Origin: UBA12077 sp963665525
GTDB taxonomy: Bacteria; Bacteroidota; Bacteroidia; Bacteroidales; UBA12077
Assembly: GCA_963665525.1 (NCBI GenBank)
Contig: OY762280.1
Location: 4,154,001-4,218,000, forward strand
Length of the DNA: 64,000 nucleotides
Direction: 5' to 3'
Below the pieces are notes generated by a model, which was not told the origin of the DNA, made no database searches, and saw only the letters and a list, made by a program, of their open reading frames with translations. A program made the translations under genes and the position numbers. Below, one piece after another: positions 1-7,490 of the stretch (within the stretch, counting starts at the first letter, position 1; every line of letters starts with the position of its first letter).

Positions 1-2
1 AT

Positions 3-434
3 TGGGGAAGATATTATAAAGATACAGAAGAAATATTTGAAGATAGCATACGCTTGGCTAAATTTGAAAAGTACTACTATTCTAATATGAATGAAAGTGT
101 AGAAGCACCTAAAGTTACAAGTATTATGGATGAATTGTATAGCTTGAATAATCCGGAAGTTATCAAAAAACGCTTATCGGTATATTTGCAGGTTCCATTC
201 AAATATGAAGAAAATGAAGGTGATTTTACAGGAGTTGATTTTGAGACAGGACGATGGTTTAGCAGAAATCTGAGAATTTTCAGAAATATCCAACGAATCC
301 CTGTAAATGAGAACGATAGGATATTGTTAATTATTGGAAGAGAACATTTGAATTTGTTAAACTGGTATTTTGATGTGTCAGAAGAATTTGAATTGGTTTC
401 TCCTTTACCATATATAGAAAAGGCTAAAAAATAA
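3..434 (+). CDS. C-terminal part of an unknown protein (DUF5694/TraB-like end)
   Basis: The reading frame is open from the first bases of the window to the TAA at 432-434, so the gene begins upstream and only about 143 residues are visible. No start codon needs to be assigned here; the TTG near position 54 is internal. The last third, with the motif GREHLNLLNWYF followed by an ELVSPLPYI end, resembles the C-terminus of the DUF5694 proteins of Bacteroidota, which are loosely related to TraB-type proteins. That assignment is from memory and only moderately sure. No signal peptide or membrane segment lies in the visible part. It converges with rnhB, with only 12 bases between the stops. Confidence 0.6.
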   Translation, partial: WGRYYKDTEEIFEDSIRLAKFEKYYYSNMNESVEAPKVTSIMDELYSLNNPEVIKKRLSVYLQVPFKYEENEGDFTGVDFETGRWFSRNLRIFRNIQRIPVNENDRILLIIGREHLNLLNWYFDVSEEFELVSPLPYIEKAKK

Positions 435-446
435 ACAACAAAGGTT

Positions 447-1061
447 TTATAAATCTAGTTTTAATTGTTCGTCTAGTAAACGAAACGACATTCTGTGATA
501 AGGAGTTGTTCCATATTGTTTAATGGCAGCCCGGTGTTCTTTCGTTGGATAAGCTTTATTCTTTTTCCAGTTATATTCAGGATGTTTTTCGTCTAATTCA
601 TTCATGATATCGTCACGATATGTTTTGGCAAGTATAGAAGCTGCTGCAATCGAATAATATTTAGCATCACCTTTTACAATGGTTTGATAAGGAATGTTCT
701 GGTATTTAATAAACTTATTTCCATCGACGATAATGTGTTCGGGTTTTGTGCTTAATTTATTCAATGCTTTGTGCATTGACATAATCGAGGCTTTGAGAAT
801 ATTTATTTCGTCTATTTCTTTGTTATCGCATATTCCTATTGCAAAAGCAATGGCTTGTTCCTCTATTTCTTTTCTTAATTCGTAGCGTTTTTTTTCGCTA
901 ATCTTTTTTGAATCGTTTAACACTGGATGAGTAAAATCTGGAGGTAATATAACTGCTGCTGCAACAACAGGTCCTGCAAGACATCCTCGTCCGGCTTCGT
1001 CGCAACCGGCTTCTACAACTCCTTCTTTGAAGAAACTTTGTAAACTTTCGTATTTATTCAT
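447..1061 (-). CDS. rnhB: Ribonuclease HII
   Basis: RNase HII cuts the RNA strand of RNA-DNA hybrids and removes single ribonucleotides misincorporated in DNA. The protein has 204 residues, the usual length. The N-terminal motif GCDEAGRGCLAGP puts the catalytic Asp21-Glu22 pair where the family has it, and a second acidic cluster (IIVDGN, near residue 113) and the later KxxAAASILAKTYRD block are also present. The ATG at 1061 overlaps the end of the upstream glycosyltransferase by 8 bases (ATGAATAA), so the two are probably translated from one message. Nothing is missing. Confidence 0.95.
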   Translation of the reverse strand: MNKYESLQSFFKEGVVEAGCDEAGRGCLAGPVVAAAVILPPDFTHPVLNDSKKISEKKRYELRKEIEEQAIAFAIGICDNKEIDEINILKASIMSMHKALNKLSTKPEHIIVDGNKFIKYQNIPYQTIVKGDAKYYSIAAASILAKTYRDDIMNELDEKHPEYNWKKNKAYPTKEHRAAIKQYGTTPYHRMSFRLLDEQLKLDL

Positions 1062-2181
1062 GAATTACTTTTTCTATACTTTCCCAAAATTTATTGGCTG
1101 TTTGATCCCAACTGAATTTACTTCTTTGAAGTTTTCCTTTTTCTATAAGTTGATTTCTTAGGTCTTTATCATTATATATTTTAGTCATGGCATCAGCAAT
1201 CGATTCTATAGAAAATGGATCAACAAGTAAAGCAGCATTGCCAGCAATTTCGGGCATTGAAGTTACATTTGAAGTTATTACTGCAGTATCGCAATTCATA
1301 GCTTCGATAATCGGTATTCCAAACCCTTCGAAATAAGGAACAAATGTTAAAGCCAGCGCAGCACCATATAGTTTTTTTAGCTCTTCGGGACTTTTTCTGC
1401 CAGTAAAAATCACATCATCTTTATAATTCATCTGGTTAAAAGCATCTTTCATTTTCCGTGTTTTAAACATCTTTTCGCCTACAATAACCAGTTTTATCTT
1501 ACTTTTTGTTATGACTTTAAAAAGATTAAAAGCACTTAGCAGGTTAGCTATATTTTTTCGTGGACTTAATGCTCCAACAAAAATGAAATAGTCTTCACCT
1601 TGAGTAAATTGTTTTTTTGTTTCCTGAATTTCCTCTTCTGGTGATGGCTTGTAAATCTCGTTCGATCCATTAAAAACAACATCAATATTTTTTTGATCGA
1701 TGGCAAATTGTTCCTTTATATCTTTTCTTGAGAACTCAGATACTGTTACAATCCTTTTTGCTTTTTGAGCAAATCGTGGGAAAAAGTAATGATAATAGTG
1801 GCGCAAACCTATAGGAAAATCTTTAGGGTTATGCATAAAGTTTATATCATGAATAACAGGAATAGATTTAATATTAGTATTTAAAGAAAGATATCCATCG
1901 GGAGAAATAAAAACATCAGCCTTAATTTGTTTTAGTACTTTTGGGATTGATTTTTCGAACCAGTAATAAAACAGCACAGGGTGTCGTGCTTGTGGTCCAG
2001 TAACAATGGGCGTAACATTATCAGCAAAAATAAACTCCTTACTATAAGGACGGTCGAATATAAAATAAAATTGATGTTCGGGATGGTTTTGAGTAATACG
2101 TTTCATGGTTTCATACGTAAACCATCCTATACCTTCTAATTTATTTTTTAATAATATCCTTGTGTTAACTGCTATGTTCAA
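1054..2181 (-). CDS. Glycosyltransferase family 4 (GT-B fold)
   Basis: A 375-residue cytoplasmic glycosyltransferase of the GT4 type, which moves a sugar from an activated donor to a growing glycan. The C-terminal half carries the family signature: FVGALSPRKNIANLL for the start of the second Rossmann domain, and EGFGIPIIEAMNC near residues 285-298, the E-x7-E donor-binding motif, followed by VTSMPEIAGNAALLVDP. Donor and acceptor cannot be told from sequence. It sits upstream of rnhB with an 8-base overlap and is divergent from a flippase and a sulfotransferase, suggesting a surface-polysaccharide role. Confidence 0.9.
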   Translation of the reverse strand: MNIAVNTRILLKNKLEGIGWFTYETMKRITQNHPEHQFYFIFDRPYSKEFIFADNVTPIVTGPQARHPVLFYYWFEKSIPKVLKQIKADVFISPDGYLSLNTNIKSIPVIHDINFMHNPKDFPIGLRHYYHYFFPRFAQKAKRIVTVSEFSRKDIKEQFAIDQKNIDVVFNGSNEIYKPSPEEEIQETKKQFTQGEDYFIFVGALSPRKNIANLLSAFNLFKVITKSKIKLVIVGEKMFKTRKMKDAFNQMNYKDDVIFTGRKSPEELKKLYGAALALTFVPYFEGFGIPIIEAMNCDTAVITSNVTSMPEIAGNAALLVDPFSIESIADAMTKIYNDKDLRNQLIEKGKLQRSKFSWDQTANKFWESIEKVIHE

Positions 2182-2293
2182 ACTGGAATGTTTTTATTCT
2201 ACTGTTAGCAAAGATGCTAAAAAATAAGAATTATATAAAGTAGTCAATAAAAAGATTATGTCTAACCTAGAGTAGGTTTTGGTTTTTTCTTGT

Positions 2294-2312
2294 TAGATTT
2301 GTCAATATTGAC
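2294..2312 (+). promoter_or_regulatory. Promoter -7 box and overlapping palindrome before the flippase gene
   Basis: TAGATTTG at 2294-2301 fits the Bacteroidota -7 consensus TAnnTTTG. No convincing -33 TTTG lies at the usual spacing. A perfect 12-base palindrome, GTCAATATTGAC at 2301-2312, begins at the last base of the box and covers the expected transcription start, a normal place for an operator. The coding start is at 2332. Confidence 0.45.
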
Positions 2313-2331
2313 CCGAAACAATTAAACAAAT

Positions 2332-3663
2332 TTGAATTCAATAAGACAATATATTTTACGAGATATACATCTAAAGGAGTTATTTAAGGGAAGTACGATA
2401 GCGTTTATCTTCAAAATATTCTCCATTGTTTTAAGTTATGTATTGTTTTATTTCTTAGCCAAAAGATTCGGAGCTGTTGGATTAGGAATTTTTAATACCT
2501 GTTTTACAGTTTTAGTACTTACCAGTGTAATAGCTAAGTTAGGACTAGATACTGCTTTAGTAAGGTTTGTTGCAGAGTATGTTGCAAAAGAAAAGCAAGA
2601 AGATATTAGGCAATTGTATTTTATTTCATTCTTTTTGATCATTATAAGTGGACTAATTGTTGGTTTATTGATATTTCTTTTTTCTGAAAATCTAAGTGAA
2701 TTGTTTTTTGAAAATACGCATCAGCAGAAGTTATTTAAAATAATTGGATTTTCCATTGTTCCATTTTCAATAACACAATTAAATTCAGAGTATTATAGGG
2801 GATTAAAAAAAATAACAGCCCATTCAAGTTTGCAAAATGGGACTGTTTATTTTCTAATTTTAGTTTTAGTTCTGATATTGTCGCGGTTTTATAATAGCAT
2901 TGATATTGTTATTTATTCTTTATTTATCACTTCTATATTTTTAATGCTGGTAAGTACAGTATTTATTTTCCATAGAATTTTTACTGATGAGTATGATAAA
3001 AAGTCAGAAACCAAAATAAAAACAAGGAATTTATTATCTGTTTCCCTTTCCATGTTATTATCTAATTCCTTATTCTTAATTATGACATGGACTGATACCT
3101 TAATGTTAAGTGCTTTTCATGGTGAGGATGCTGTAGGAGTATACAACATTGCCTTAAAAGTCGCTTCGCTAAGCACGATCGCTTTAATTGCAATAAATAG
3201 TATTGCTTCTCCTAAGTTTTCTGAAATATATTCGTCAGAAGGACAACGCAGATTTAAAAGAATTGTGAAACAAACGACATTATTAAACTGGATAGTGTCC
3301 TTTCCGATATTTATTGTTATTCTTATATTTCCTGAACGTATTTTAAATATTTTTGGGCATGAATTTGTGATTGGTAAAATGGCTTTAATTATTTTATCGG
3401 TGGGGCAGATGATTAGTGCTTTTTCAGGTTCTACCATGGTTATTTTAAATATGACTGGGAGAGAAAAGGCCGGACGTAATATTCTGATCATTACAGTGCT
3501 TATCAACATCACGGGTAATTATATATTAATTCCTAAGTTTGGAATTGTTGGTGCAGCTATTGCAACTATGTCATCAACAGTTTTTTGGAATATATTATCG
3601 GTAGTATTTATTTATAAATCGTTTGGTTTTTGGACTTATCCAATAAAATGGAGGAAATCATGA
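2332..3663 (+). CDS. Polysaccharide flippase (Wzx/MATE-like oligosaccharide exporter)
   Basis: A 443-residue integral membrane protein with about twelve to fourteen hydrophobic segments spread over its whole length. The pattern is that of the Wzx / polysaccharide biosynthesis (MOP superfamily) flippases, which move lipid-linked sugar units across the inner membrane. The start is TTG at 2332: a stop codon (TAA 2323-2325) lies just upstream in frame and the first internal Met comes only after about 200 residues, so no ATG start is possible. The stop overlaps the start of the sulfotransferase gene as ATGA. It may work with the divergent glycosyltransferase. Confidence 0.85.
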   Translation: MNSIRQYILRDIHLKELFKGSTIAFIFKIFSIVLSYVLFYFLAKRFGAVGLGIFNTCFTVLVLTSVIAKLGLDTALVRFVAEYVAKEKQEDIRQLYFISFFLIIISGLIVGLLIFLFSENLSELFFENTHQQKLFKIIGFSIVPFSITQLNSEYYRGLKKITAHSSLQNGTVYFLILVLVLILSRFYNSIDIVIYSLFITSIFLMLVSTVFIFHRIFTDEYDKKSETKIKTRNLLSVSLSMLLSNSLFLIMTWTDTLMLSAFHGEDAVGVYNIALKVASLSTIALIAINSIASPKFSEIYSSEGQRRFKRIVKQTTLLNWIVSFPIFIVILIFPERILNIFGHEFVIGKMALIILSVGQMISAFSGSTMVILNMTGREKAGRNILIITVLINITGNYILIPKFGIVGAAIATMSSTVFWNILSVVFIYKSFGFWTYPIKWRKS

Positions 3664-4589
3664 AAGTAAAACCTGACTTTTTTATAATTGGAGCAGCAAA
3701 ATCAGGAACAACATCTCTGTATCAATATTTGGGACAGCATCCAGGTATTTATTTTAGTCCGATAAAAGAACCTAACTTTTTTTCTGATGATATTGATGTT
3801 TCGAAGTTTTCTCATGTATATAGGCGAAATACTTTCCTGGATATCGACAATTATTTTTCTAAAGAAAAGCTGGAAGATTTACAATTAACTTTTATTCGTA
3901 AATCGGAGCATTACGAAAAATTATTTATGGCAGGTGCCGATTATCAAATGCGTGGCGAGAGTTCTACTTCTTATTTATATAGCAATACCGCTGCACAAAA
4001 TATCTTCAATTTTAATCCTCAGGCAAAAATAATAGCAGTTTTAAGAAATCCTATGGAGCGAGCTTTTTCGCATTATCAGATGGCTGTTCGTTATGGACAT
4101 ACTAAGCTTCAGTTTAAAGAAGCTGTTGAAAAAGACATGAGAGAGAAGGAAAAGGCCTGGGGAGTTTCTGAATTATTTATCGAACTGGGATTGTATTACA
4201 ATCAACTAAAAAGATATTTTGACATTTTTCCTAAGGAACAAATCAAAATTTTGTTTTCAACAAATTTAAAGAATAATCTGCAGGGAACTTTAAATGAATG
4301 TTTTCAATTTTTAGGAGTTGAGGAATATAAGATTGAAGATCGATCGGTTTATAATGTTAGTACCACACCTCGAAATATCGGATTGAATCATTTCTTAACA
4401 CAATCAGGACTTAAAAAAGTATTAAAGCCAATTGTTCCTAAATTTGTTTTTCAATTATTTTATCGACCTATAAAACATAAAATTTCAAAGGAGGATTTTG
4501 ATTTTCTTGTAGATATTTATAGAGAAGATATAAATAAAACAGCCAACTTATTAAACGTAGATTTAACAAATTGGCTGAAATATAAATAG
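3660..4589 (+). CDS. Sulfotransferase domain protein
   Basis: A 309-residue PAPS-dependent sulfotransferase, which moves sulfate from 3'-phosphoadenylyl sulfate to an acceptor such as a glycan. Both cofactor motifs are visible: the 5'-phosphosulfate loop GAAKSGTTS at residues 11-19, and the 3'-phosphate motif RNPMERAFSHY near residue 130. I chose the ATG at 3660, which overlaps the flippase stop (ATGA) and has GGAGG eight bases upstream; a TTG at 3630 and an ATG at 3648 in the same frame are less likely. With the flippase it suggests synthesis of a sulfated surface or exported glycan, but the acceptor is unknown. Confidence 0.88.
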   Translation: MKVKPDFFIIGAAKSGTTSLYQYLGQHPGIYFSPIKEPNFFSDDIDVSKFSHVYRRNTFLDIDNYFSKEKLEDLQLTFIRKSEHYEKLFMAGADYQMRGESSTSYLYSNTAAQNIFNFNPQAKIIAVLRNPMERAFSHYQMAVRYGHTKLQFKEAVEKDMREKEKAWGVSELFIELGLYYNQLKRYFDIFPKEQIKILFSTNLKNNLQGTLNECFQFLGVEEYKIEDRSVYNVSTTPRNIGLNHFLTQSGLKKVLKPIVPKFVFQLFYRPIKHKISKEDFDFLVDIYREDINKTANLLNVDLTNWLKYK

Positions 4590-4597
4590 TAGTAAGT

Positions 4598-5935
4598 TTA
4601 TTTAAATTTCTTGATAATCGTTTTTATCTCATCAAGTTTTTCTTTCAGAATATCTTCATTATCTGCTTCAGCTAATAACCTTAAATAAGGTTCAGTATTC
4701 GAAGGTCGAACATTAAACCACCAGTTTTTAAACTCCAGACGATAACCATCGAAGTCAAGAATTTCCATTGGTTCTTCTTCAGTAACAAAATAATCTTTTA
4801 AAGCTTCCATAGCTTCAAGTTTTTGCTCAATCTTAAAATTGATTTCGCCTGAATTAGCATACTTACCAATTTCAGAAATAAGTTCCGACATGGTTTTACC
4901 TTCTTTTTTAAATTTCGAAAGAAGATTTAAAACAATTAAAGAAGCTAAGATTCCGGAATCTGAGTAGAAGAAATCGCGGAAATAATAATGACCCGCTAAT
5001 TCGCCACCATAAATACCATTTATTTCTCTTAGTTTAGGCGATGCATATGCTCTTCCAACTCGCCAAGTATGCATTTTACCACCTAATGTTTCTACATATT
5101 CTTTTACTGCTTTTGAAGTACGAATATCTTCTAAAACTGCACCTTTTTCTTTCTCAAGAAAATAATGAGCCATAAAACCAATAATTAAATCTGGAGAAAT
5201 AAATTGTCCTTTCTCGTCAACAAACATCACACGGTCAGCATCTCCATCAAAGATTACTCCAATATCGCATTTTTCTTCAATAACTTTTTTCTTAAGGTCA
5301 GCTACATTTTCTTCAATTAGCGGATTTGGTTCATGATTTGGGAAACTTCCATCCAATTCATCATAAAGATATACAGGAGCTTTTCCCAATAGTTTTTTAA
5401 TTAAAAATGCTGCCATCCCATTGGAGCAGTCAACAGCCATTTTTAAATTCGAATAATTCTGAACATAAGTTTTTAAGAACTGAACATACTCGTCTTTAAC
5501 TTTGTAGTCAACTATTTTTCCTTTTTTCTCTGCAACTTCTATCTCACGATTTTGGATCATATCCAGAAGTTTGTTTAATCCTGTATCGAAACCAACCGGT
5601 AAAGCATTGGTTTTTGAGATCTTCATTCCATTGTATTCACGTGAGTTGTGAGAAGCAGTAATTTGCACTGATGCTGCAAATTTATGTTTAGCCGTAATGT
5701 AATAAACCATTGGAGTAGTGGCTATCCCAATGTTATATACATTTGCTCCACTGTCGATAATCCCTTGTGCGAGATGCTCAAAGATTTCATCGGACGAAAC
5801 ACGAACATCGCGTCCTACCAAAACATTATCTGCTTGTAAAAGTTCAGGTAAGAAAAAGCCTATTTTGTAAGCGTCATCCTTATTAAAATCTTCGTTGTAA
5901 ATTCCTCTAATGTCGTATGCCTTAAAAGCCTTCAT
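4598..5935 (-). CDS. Phosphomannomutase/phosphoglucomutase
   Basis: A 445-residue alpha-D-phosphohexomutase that interconverts sugar 6- and 1-phosphates for nucleotide-sugar synthesis. The phosphoserine loop TASHNSREYNGMK has its catalytic serine at residue 95. The metal loop DGDADR lies near residue 230, the sugar-binding loop GELAGHYYF near residue 305, and the phosphate-binding loop RPSNTEPYLRL near the C-terminus. Length and domain order are typical of the AlgC/ManB type. Substrate preference cannot be read from sequence. It converges with the sulfotransferase gene, leaving 8 bases between the stops. Confidence 0.9.
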   Translation of the reverse strand: MKAFKAYDIRGIYNEDFNKDDAYKIGFFLPELLQADNVLVGRDVRVSSDEIFEHLAQGIIDSGANVYNIGIATTPMVYYITAKHKFAASVQITASHNSREYNGMKISKTNALPVGFDTGLNKLLDMIQNREIEVAEKKGKIVDYKVKDEYVQFLKTYVQNYSNLKMAVDCSNGMAAFLIKKLLGKAPVYLYDELDGSFPNHEPNPLIEENVADLKKKVIEEKCDIGVIFDGDADRVMFVDEKGQFISPDLIIGFMAHYFLEKEKGAVLEDIRTSKAVKEYVETLGGKMHTWRVGRAYASPKLREINGIYGGELAGHYYFRDFFYSDSGILASLIVLNLLSKFKKEGKTMSELISEIGKYANSGEINFKIEQKLEAMEALKDYFVTEEEPMEILDFDGYRLEFKNWWFNVRPSNTEPYLRLLAEADNEDILKEKLDEIKTIIKKFK

Positions 5936-5970
5936 AAATAATAAAATGTTAATTCAGAATAGTTTAGATA

Positions 5971-6003
5971 GAAAGAAGTCAGTTATTTAAGCTGACTTCT
6001 TTC
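5971..6003 (-). terminator. Hairpin after the PGK-like gene
   Basis: GAAAGAAGTCAG (5971-5982) pairs perfectly with CTGACTTCTTTC (5992-6003) around a 9-base loop, 34 bases past the stop of the PGK-like gene. There is no good T-tract on the minus strand, so it is either a weak terminator or a 3'-end stabiliser. Confidence 0.4.
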
Positions 6004-6037
6004 AAAAGTTTGGTAACTGCAAAAATGCAATTTTTTT

Positions 6038-7324
6038 TTATTTTGTTAAAGCTTTTACGGGCTCAATTCCTAATGTTGTTCCTTCCTGAATTGCTTTTAA
6101 TACTGCTCCACCTCCTGTAAAGATGTAATATTTGGGGCTATCGAGGGCAACAATATATAATCCCGGTAATAATCTTTTTAATTCTTGCATCGTATCTCCA
6201 CCACCATATAATTTAACAGCTTCAACATTTTCATCAATTAATTCATCAAGGGCAATGGTTCCTTCATTAAAATATGGAGTAAAACCCATGACTGCATTAA
6301 CAAATATGGTTCTTGCTGTTGAGAAAATTTTATGAATTTTATCTTCGTAAAATGATTCTTTGGCAACATCTAAAACATAGTTAAGTTTTGTTCCCGGCTT
6401 TAATTCATGAATGTTGTGTACGCGATTTTTTCCTTCGAATTTTCCTTCTAAAGTGTCTGATTCAACAATAAATGGAAGTTCTATTAGTTTACCAGGATAT
6501 TTCTCACTGAATTTCACAAATTCTTTAGCGTGTACTAAGTCTTCATTAGAAATTCCTTTAATCTCAATACCATATTTTGCACACAAATAAGCGTTGTAAA
6601 TAACTCCTCCAAGAACTAAGTAATCTGCTTTTTTAATTAATGCATAAAGAGAATCAATTTTTGTATCGAATTTAGATCCGGCAACCACTGCAATAAATGG
6701 CGATTGTGGACTGTATATTCTTTCCAGGTTCTCGATTTCTTTTTGCATTAAAAATCCGGCATACGAAGGCAAATACTTATTTACTCCTACAGTTGAGGCG
6801 TGTGCCTGCCATGATCCAAAAGCATCGTTTACATAGATATCAGCTAATCCGGCAAGTTGATTGGCAAAGCGGTCCTGATCTGCTCCTTTTGCTTCTTCTC
6901 CTTGGAACCAACGCGTATTTGGCAGATAGATTCCATCGATCTTACCTTCTTTTAATTCGCGGATTAAATGATTTATAGATGTTTCAATCCCTATATATCC
7001 TTTATTTTCATGCGGATAAAAATCTGGGATTTTCATGTTAATATGAAGTTTATTTCTAAGATATTCAACAATTGGTTCTACCGATGTATCTTTACTTATC
7101 TTAATATCGCCTGTTTTTTTGTCTTTTGGTCTGCCAACATGCGACATTAAAATGATTTTTCCTCCTTTGGCATTGATGTGATATAATGTACCAATGGTAG
7201 CATCAATTCTATATGGATCATGAATGATTCCTTTTTTAACTACATTATGATCAACACGAACCAATACGACTTTCCCATTTAAATCTGCATCTTGAATAGA
7301 TGGAATGTTATATTTATCGAGCAT
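6038..7324 (-). CDS. Divergent phosphoglycerate kinase paralogue
   Basis: A 428-residue member of the phosphoglycerate kinase family, slightly longer than the usual 395. It keeps many landmarks: RVDHNVV (Asp25, Asn27), Arg39, SHVGRPK (His62, Arg65), PNTRWF, AGSKFDTK with both lysines, and GGGDT near the C-terminus. Two regions differ. The AFGTAHRAHAS block is AFGSWQAHAS, so the substrate-binding Arg is Gln173. The WNGPxGVFE block is NAVMGFTPYF, which loses the Glu that contacts the nucleotide ribose in PGK. It may be a changed-specificity or regulatory paralogue. A strong AGGAGGT precedes the ATG. It lies downstream of the PGK-PGK fusion, beyond a terminator. Confidence 0.8.
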   Translation of the reverse strand: MLDKYNIPSIQDADLNGKVVLVRVDHNVVKKGIIHDPYRIDATIGTLYHINAKGGKIILMSHVGRPKDKKTGDIKISKDTSVEPIVEYLRNKLHINMKIPDFYPHENKGYIGIETSINHLIRELKEGKIDGIYLPNTRWFQGEEAKGADQDRFANQLAGLADIYVNDAFGSWQAHASTVGVNKYLPSYAGFLMQKEIENLERIYSPQSPFIAVVAGSKFDTKIDSLYALIKKADYLVLGGVIYNAYLCAKYGIEIKGISNEDLVHAKEFVKFSEKYPGKLIELPFIVESDTLEGKFEGKNRVHNIHELKPGTKLNYVLDVAKESFYEDKIHKIFSTARTIFVNAVMGFTPYFNEGTIALDELIDENVEAVKLYGGGDTMQELKRLLPGLYIVALDSPKYYIFTGGGAVLKAIQEGTTLGIEPVKALTK

Positions 7325-7429
7325 AGTACCTCCTGTTTTAAGATTTGAAAAATAGTTTTAGAAAGGAAACACAATTTACTTCAAAAAAGTTTTTTAAGCA
7401 ATAAAATTATATAAACTAGGCTGTCAAGA

Positions 7430-7462
7430 ATAAAAAATAGGTTCATGAATTTTCATGAACCT
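7430..7462 (-). terminator. Terminator of the PGK-PGK fusion gene
   Basis: AGGTTCATGA (7439-7448) and TCATGAACCT (7453-7462) form a perfect 10-base stem with a 4-base loop. On the minus strand the stem is followed by ATTTTTTATT. It lies 28 bases past the stop of the fusion gene and before the PGK-like gene, so the two genes are probably separate units or joined only by read-through. Confidence 0.75.
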
Positions 7463-7490
7463 GTTAATGAAAACGTTTGTGATAGTAAAT

